Assembly: GCF_900111685.1 (NCBI RefSeq)
Contig: NZ_FOHX01000003.1
Span: 564,960 to 628,959 of the forward strand
DNA from: Nonomuraea wenchangensis
Lineage (GTDB): Bacteria; Actinomycetota; Actinomycetes; Streptosporangiales; Streptosporangiaceae
Length of the DNA stretch: 64,000 bases
Reading direction: 5' to 3'
Shown: positions 60,039 to 64,000 of the stretch, piece after piece
Layout of the letters: every line of letters starts with the position of its first letter
How positions within the stretch are numbered: position 1 is the stretch's first letter
The notes under the pieces: model-generated
What the model saw: the letters and a program-made list of their open reading frames with translations, nothing else
What the model was told of the DNA's origin: nothing
Database searches by the model: none
Position numbers and translations under genes: made by a program

Positions 60039-63017
60039 ATGATGCAGCCGAGCGTCTCGCTGAGCGGGCCCTGGTACCGAATCCAGTCGATCGCCGCGCC
60101 CTCGCGAAGCTCGTCGGCGGAATGGGACTTCGTCACCGTGCTGCCCGCCGTGTTGTCGGCGGCGCAGCGCGACCGGCCGTTCGTCATCGGCTGGCTGTCA
60201 CGGGGATCCGGCGCGCCGCTCGAACTCATCACCAACGCGGGCCCGCTGTCGCCGCCGCGCCAGCCGCGCCGCGCCACCGACGTGCCCGACCGGCCGAGGG
60301 GGCCGCAGCCGCTGCTGTTCCCCGGCGGGGCGCGCGGCGTGCAGCTCTCCGACGAATACCTGGCCGACCTGGCCGACCTGGTGTGGGCGCCCTGCCCGGG
60401 ACGGCAGGCGCCGCCGCTGGGCGGCCGTGAACGCCACGCCGACCACGACGAGCTGACCCGGCCCACGCTGTTCGAGGCGACGCTGGTCACGCTCATGTCG
60501 CGGCCGTTCGCCTGGCTCGTCGTGGCCGAGCCGACCGACCTGCTGGACGCCGAGGTGGCCCACCTGCGCACCCAGCTCAACGTGCTGCGCCAGTACGGCG
60601 ACGCCTCCGAGCGCTCCAGGTTCGACGCCGAACGGGCCGAGCGGCGCATGCAGGAGCTGGACGCCTTCCGCGAGGCCGGGCTCTGGAACGTGCGGGTGCT
60701 GGCCGGCGCCGCCACCGCCGACGAGCTGCGGCAGCTCGCGCCCGTGCTGGTCGGGTCGGTCGAGATGAGCCACCACCCCTACCGGCTGCGGAGCTCCCAC
60801 GGGGCCGCGTACTCACTGGCGGAGTCGCTGGCCGTCACCGTGCAGGACCCGGCCGACGGGGCCGCCGCGCCGTTCGCCGCGACCGCGGGAGCGCTCGCCG
60901 CGCTGGCCGGGCTGCCCCGGCGCGAGGTGCCCGGCGTCCGCGTGCTCGACTCGGGCTTCTTCGACGTGACGTCCGAGGCCGACGGGGGCGAGCTGGAGCT
61001 CGGCGAGATCCTCGACGGGCAGGACCGCGCCGTCGGCTCGTTCCGGGTGCCGCTCGCCACGCTCAACCGGCACGCCTTCGTCACCGGGGCGACCGGCTCG
61101 GGCAAGTCGCAGACCGTACGGCACCTGCTGGAGCAGCTCAGCCGGGCGCGCATCCCGTGGCTGGCGATCGAGCCGGCCAAGTCCGAGTACGCCGCCATGG
61201 CCGGCCGCGTCGACGAGCCGGTCACCGTGATCAACCCGTCCGCGCCCGAGGGCGTGCCGTTCAGCGTCAACCCGCTCGAACCTGAGCCTGGTTATCCCGT
61301 ACAGGCCCACATCGACATGATCAGGGCGCTGTTCATGGCCGCCTTCGACGCCGAGGAGCCGTTCCCGCAGATCATGTCGCTGGCGCTGCAGCGCGTCTAC
61401 GAGGCCACCGGCTGGGACGTCGTCACCGGCGGCGCGGTCCCCGGCTCCAGCGTCCCGCCCAGCGTCCCCACCCTCGAACAGCTCCAGCAGCACGCCATGG
61501 ACGTCATCAAGGAGATCGGCTACGGCCGCGAGGTCCAGGCCGACGTCGAGGGCTTCATCTCGCTGCGGCTGCGCTCGCTGCGCGTCGGCTCGGCCGGGCG
61601 CTTCTTCGAGGGCGGCCACCCCGCCGACATCGGCGGCCTGCTGGAACGCAACGTCGTGCTCGCCATCGAGGACGTCGCCAACGACGAGGACAAGGCGTTC
61701 CTGATGGGCACGCTGATCATCCGGATCGTCGAGCACCTGCGGATGCGGGCGCGCAAGGAGAAGTCCCACGACCTGCGGCACGTCATCGTCATCGAGGAGG
61801 CGCACCGGCTGCTGCGCGACCGCGGGCAGGGGCGGGCCTCGACGCACGCGGTCGAGCTGCTGGCGGGGATGCTGGCCGAGATCAGGGCGTACGGCGAGGG
61901 CATCGTCGTCGCCGAGCAGATCCCGTCCAAGCTCGTCTCCGACGTGGTCAAGAACACCGCGCTCAAGGTCGTGCACCGGCTGCCCGCCGAGGACGACAGG
62001 AAGCTCGTCGGCGCGGCCATGAACCTCAGCGAGGAGCAGTCCAGGCACGTCGTGTCGCTGCAGCCCGGCTCGGCCGCGGTCTTCGCCGACGGCATGGACC
62101 GGCCGCTGCGGGTCCGCGTGCCGCTCGGCGAGTCCAGGGAGAAGCTGCTGCCGGGGCCGCCGCCGCCCATCAGGGGCCGCCGGTCGGCCGCCTGCGGCGC
62201 CCAGTGCCGCGGCGGACAGGCGTGCACGCTGGTCGAGCTGCGCGAGGCGGACGTGCTCGCCGACGCGCCGGAATGGGCGTGGCTGCGCATCTGGTGCGAC
62301 ACGGTCGTGCTCGCCTTCGTCAGCAACCGGCCGCTGCCGGGCGTGCCGCGCGTCCTCGCCGCGGCGTGGGGCGAGCTGCCCGCGCGGCGGCGCGAATGCC
62401 TGCTCGCCACCCTCGTCGAACGGTCGGTGCAGCGGCGGGCCTGGTCGCTGCGGAGCTGGTTCGACCCCACACTGCTGACCGAGAAGGCGGCCGAGAAAGC
62501 CACGCGGCTGCTCGCGGGGCTGGAGGGCGGCGGCGAGCGTCCTGGGGCGTCGTGGGTGATCCCGCAGGTGCGGTGGCTGCACGAGGTGGACCGGCTCTTC
62601 CCGCACGGGCAGCCGGCCCCCAACCTGCGCAGCCCCGCCCCGCCGATGGAGTACGCCCTGTTCCGGCCGCCCCACGCCGGCCCCGCCGTCAACGGGTCAC
62701 CCGAGCGGGTGCACACGGAGCTGCTCGGCCACCGCGCCAAGGCGCTGCGCCACCACCCGCTGTCCATGGAGGTGGACCGCAACCGGGCGCTGGCCTGGCG
62801 GGTCATCCTGGGCGACGACGAGAACGAGGCCGTGCAGCGCGACATCACGACCGTCGCCATCGGCATCGAGGCGTCGGCCAGGATCCGGCACGTGGGGCAG
62901 ACGATGGGGGCGGGATGGCTCGAAGGCGTGCTGTCCTGGCCGCGCCGCTTCGTCCTGCCCTTCGACCACGGCGGCACTCCTGAGCTCGCCTTCCCCACCC
63001 CGGTCCCGGCCCTCTGA
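60039..63017 (+). CDS. HerA/DUF87-type ATPase, 992 aa
   Basis: A 992-residue protein with a HerA/FtsK-superfamily motor in the middle. Walker A is GATGSGKS at residues 350-357 (AFVTGATGSGKSQTVRHLLE). Walker B is VIVIEEAHRLL near 582-592. Motor motifs are IRAYGEGIVVAEQIPSKLVS and ALKVVHRLPAEDDRKLVGAA. The ~340-residue N-terminal region has no family I recognise. After the motor come a Cys cluster (ACGAQCRGGQAC, near residue 725) and ~260 residues of unknown type. ATG 60,039 or 60,042 is the start. It lies 80 bases after the partner gene. Confidence 0.85.
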   Translation: MMQPSVSLSGPWYRIQSIAAPSRSSSAEWDFVTVLPAVLSAAQRDRPFVIGWLSRGSGAPLELITNAGPLSPPRQPRRATDVPDRPRGPQPLLFPGGARGVQLSDEYLADLADLVWAPCPGRQAPPLGGRERHADHDELTRPTLFEATLVTLMSRPFAWLVVAEPTDLLDAEVAHLRTQLNVLRQYGDASERSRFDAERAERRMQELDAFREAGLWNVRVLAGAATADELRQLAPVLVGSVEMSHHPYRLRSSHGAAYSLAESLAVTVQDPADGAAAPFAATAGALAALAGLPRREVPGVRVLDSGFFDVTSEADGGELELGEILDGQDRAVGSFRVPLATLNRHAFVTGATGSGKSQTVRHLLEQLSRARIPWLAIEPAKSEYAAMAGRVDEPVTVINPSAPEGVPFSVNPLEPEPGYPVQAHIDMIRALFMAAFDAEEPFPQIMSLALQRVYEATGWDVVTGGAVPGSSVPPSVPTLEQLQQHAMDVIKEIGYGREVQADVEGFISLRLRSLRVGSAGRFFEGGHPADIGGLLERNVVLAIEDVANDEDKAFLMGTLIIRIVEHLRMRARKEKSHDLRHVIVIEEAHRLLRDRGQGRASTHAVELLAGMLAEIRAYGEGIVVAEQIPSKLVSDVVKNTALKVVHRLPAEDDRKLVGAAMNLSEEQSRHVVSLQPGSAAVFADGMDRPLRVRVPLGESREKLLPGPPPPIRGRRSAACGAQCRGGQACTLVELREADVLADAPEWAWLRIWCDTVVLAFVSNRPLPGVPRVLAAAWGELPARRRECLLATLVERSVQRRAWSLRSWFDPTLLTEKAAEKATRLLAGLEGGGERPGASWVIPQVRWLHEVDRLFPHGQPAPNLRSPAPPMEYALFRPPHAGPAVNGSPERVHTELLGHRAKALRHHPLSMEVDRNRALAWRVILGDDENEAVQRDITTVAIGIEASARIRHVGQTMGAGWLEGVLSWPRRFVLPFDHGGTPELAFPTPVPAL

Positions 63018-63088
63018 CGGGGGCGGACGGAGGACGTTTTCGTGTGCGTAACGAGAGTACGGCCCAATCCCGACTAGGATCCTTGCAC

Positions 63089-64000
63089 ATGACCCAGCTT
63101 CCTCTGCGGGCTCAGCTCGCCAGCGCCCTGGGCCGCAGTGCCGCCACGCTGTCCAGGATGACCGGGCGCGGTGACGGCTCTGTGATCGGGGGCCGGGTCG
63201 GCCTGATGCTGGAGCCCGATCTCCTGCGCAAGCTGGCCCGCGACCGAAAGCTGGCCCTGGTCAGCGCCACGAACGGCAAGACCACCACCACCCGCCTGAT
63301 CGTCTCGGCCCTGCTCGACATCGGCGAGGTCGCGACCAACGCCTTCGGCGCCAACATGCCGGCCGGTCACGTCTCGGCGCTGTCGCAGCACAAGCACGCC
63401 CCCTACGGCGTGCTGGAGGTGGACGAGAAATACCTGCCCGAGGTGCTCGACACCACCGGCGCGAGCGTGGTCTGCCTGATGAACCTCAGCCGCGACCAGA
63501 TGGACCGCGCGGCCGAGATCTGGCTCTTGGCGCAGAAGTGGCGGCGCGCGCTCGCGGGCAAGCCCACGCACGTCATCGCCAACTGCGACGACCCGCTGGT
63601 CACCTGGGGCGCCTCGACGGCCGCCTCGGTCACCTGGGTAGCCGGCGGCCAGCGCTGGAAGGAGGACTCCTGGTGCTGCCCCGAGTGCGGCGGCCCGCTC
63701 GACCGCAAGGACTCCTTCTGGGCCTGCCGTGAGTGCACCTTCCACCGTCCCGAGCCCCACTGGGTGCTCGACGACGAGACGGCGATCGACCCGCGCGGGC
63801 AGCGGTGGATGCTCGACATCCAGCTTCCCGGCTCGGCCAACCGCTCCAACGCGGTGATGGCGCTCGCGGTGGCGGAGACGTTCGGGGTGCCGGTGGACCG
63901 GGCGCTGCCGCGGCTGCGCGAGGTCACCTCCGTGGCCGGCCGCTACACGATGGTCGAGCGCGACGGCCGGCACGCGCGGCTGCTGCTGGCGAAGAACCCG
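63089..64000 (+). CDS. murT: MurT, lipid II isoglutaminyl synthase subunit (partial)
   Basis: The first 304 codons of a Mur-ligase-like protein; the gene runs off the window. MurT with GatD amidates the D-glutamate of lipid II in peptidoglycan. The ATP-binding loop is ALVSATNGKTTTTRLIVSAL (Mur-ligase GKTTTT). The MurT-specific zinc ribbon CPECGGPL...CRECTF lies around residues 196-215. MNLSRDQMDRAAEI and SANRSNAVMALAVAETFGVP are also conserved. ATG 63,089. A gatD gene is expected directly downstream. Confidence 0.93.
   Translation, partial: MTQLPLRAQLASALGRSAATLSRMTGRGDGSVIGGRVGLMLEPDLLRKLARDRKLALVSATNGKTTTTRLIVSALLDIGEVATNAFGANMPAGHVSALSQHKHAPYGVLEVDEKYLPEVLDTTGASVVCLMNLSRDQMDRAAEIWLLAQKWRRALAGKPTHVIANCDDPLVTWGASTAASVTWVAGGQRWKEDSWCCPECGGPLDRKDSFWACRECTFHRPEPHWVLDDETAIDPRGQRWMLDIQLPGSANRSNAVMALAVAETFGVPVDRALPRLREVTSVAGRYTMVERDGRHARLLLAKNP

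Overview
The window is high-GC actinobacterial DNA. It carries mycothiol synthase, a GlnR-type regulator, ECF sigma/zinc-finger anti-sigma pairs, LmeA-type and DUF1416 proteins, and a cysteine-rich leader peptide ahead of a sulfurtransferase. GTG and TTG starts and 4-bp ATGA overlaps are common. The gene set fits a Streptosporangiaceae-like filamentous actinomycete; the exact genus is inference.

Positions 1-24,850 are an accessory region built on the 3' end of a tRNA-Gly(CCC) gene (24,779-24,849, minus strand). The right part (13,931-24,819) is a complete actinomycete integrative and conjugative element (AICE) of the pSAM2 type. It has an attL copy of the tRNA 3' half, cargo, a KorSA-like GntR regulator, Pra, small transfer genes, a TraSA/FtsK pump, a RepSA initiator, excisionase and tyrosine integrase next to the tRNA. 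Further left are five more partial or degraded copies of the same tRNA 3' half (near 921, 2,037, 3,246, 11,821 and 12,651), one of them inverted. Each is followed by related arm sequence, so the region reads as a record of repeated integrations. Between them lie orphan immunity-like genes (SUKH, ankyrin), a RelE-DUF6247 toxin-antitoxin pair, a histidine kinase/response regulator pair, two acetyltransferases, CutA, a secreted pseudo-metallopeptidase and several broken genes (PIN fragment, IS5 and IS701 remnants, a frameshifted TPR regulator).

From 24,998 rightwards the genes look like core chromosome: dcd, a DUF47-PiT phosphate uptake pair, mshD, a secreted 5'-nucleotidase, acetyltransferases, CstA, tenA under a TPP riboswitch, a LigD-type polymerase domain, a secreted M28 peptidase, a divergent LysR/MFS pair, an ECF sigma/anti-sigma pair, a PHP phosphoesterase, an alpha/beta hydrolase and a degenerate SET protein. 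Next come a very large Crp-STAND-TPR fusion regulator, glnR divergent from a MoaD-like gene, an LmeA-type lipid-binding protein, a second sigma/anti-sigma pair, a thioredoxin-like protein and a sulfurtransferase-DUF1416 operon behind a cysteine leader peptide.

The right end (55,561-63,017) holds an unusual divergent locus. Three co-directional genes encode single-pass exported proteins. They face a two-gene unit encoding a membrane-anchored protein without a visible P-loop and a 992-residue HerA/DUF87-type ATPase. The start of a murT gene follows. The best candidates for undescribed biology are this HerA-type locus, the Crp-STAND-TPR fusion and the tRNA-Gly integration record with its GntR operators.
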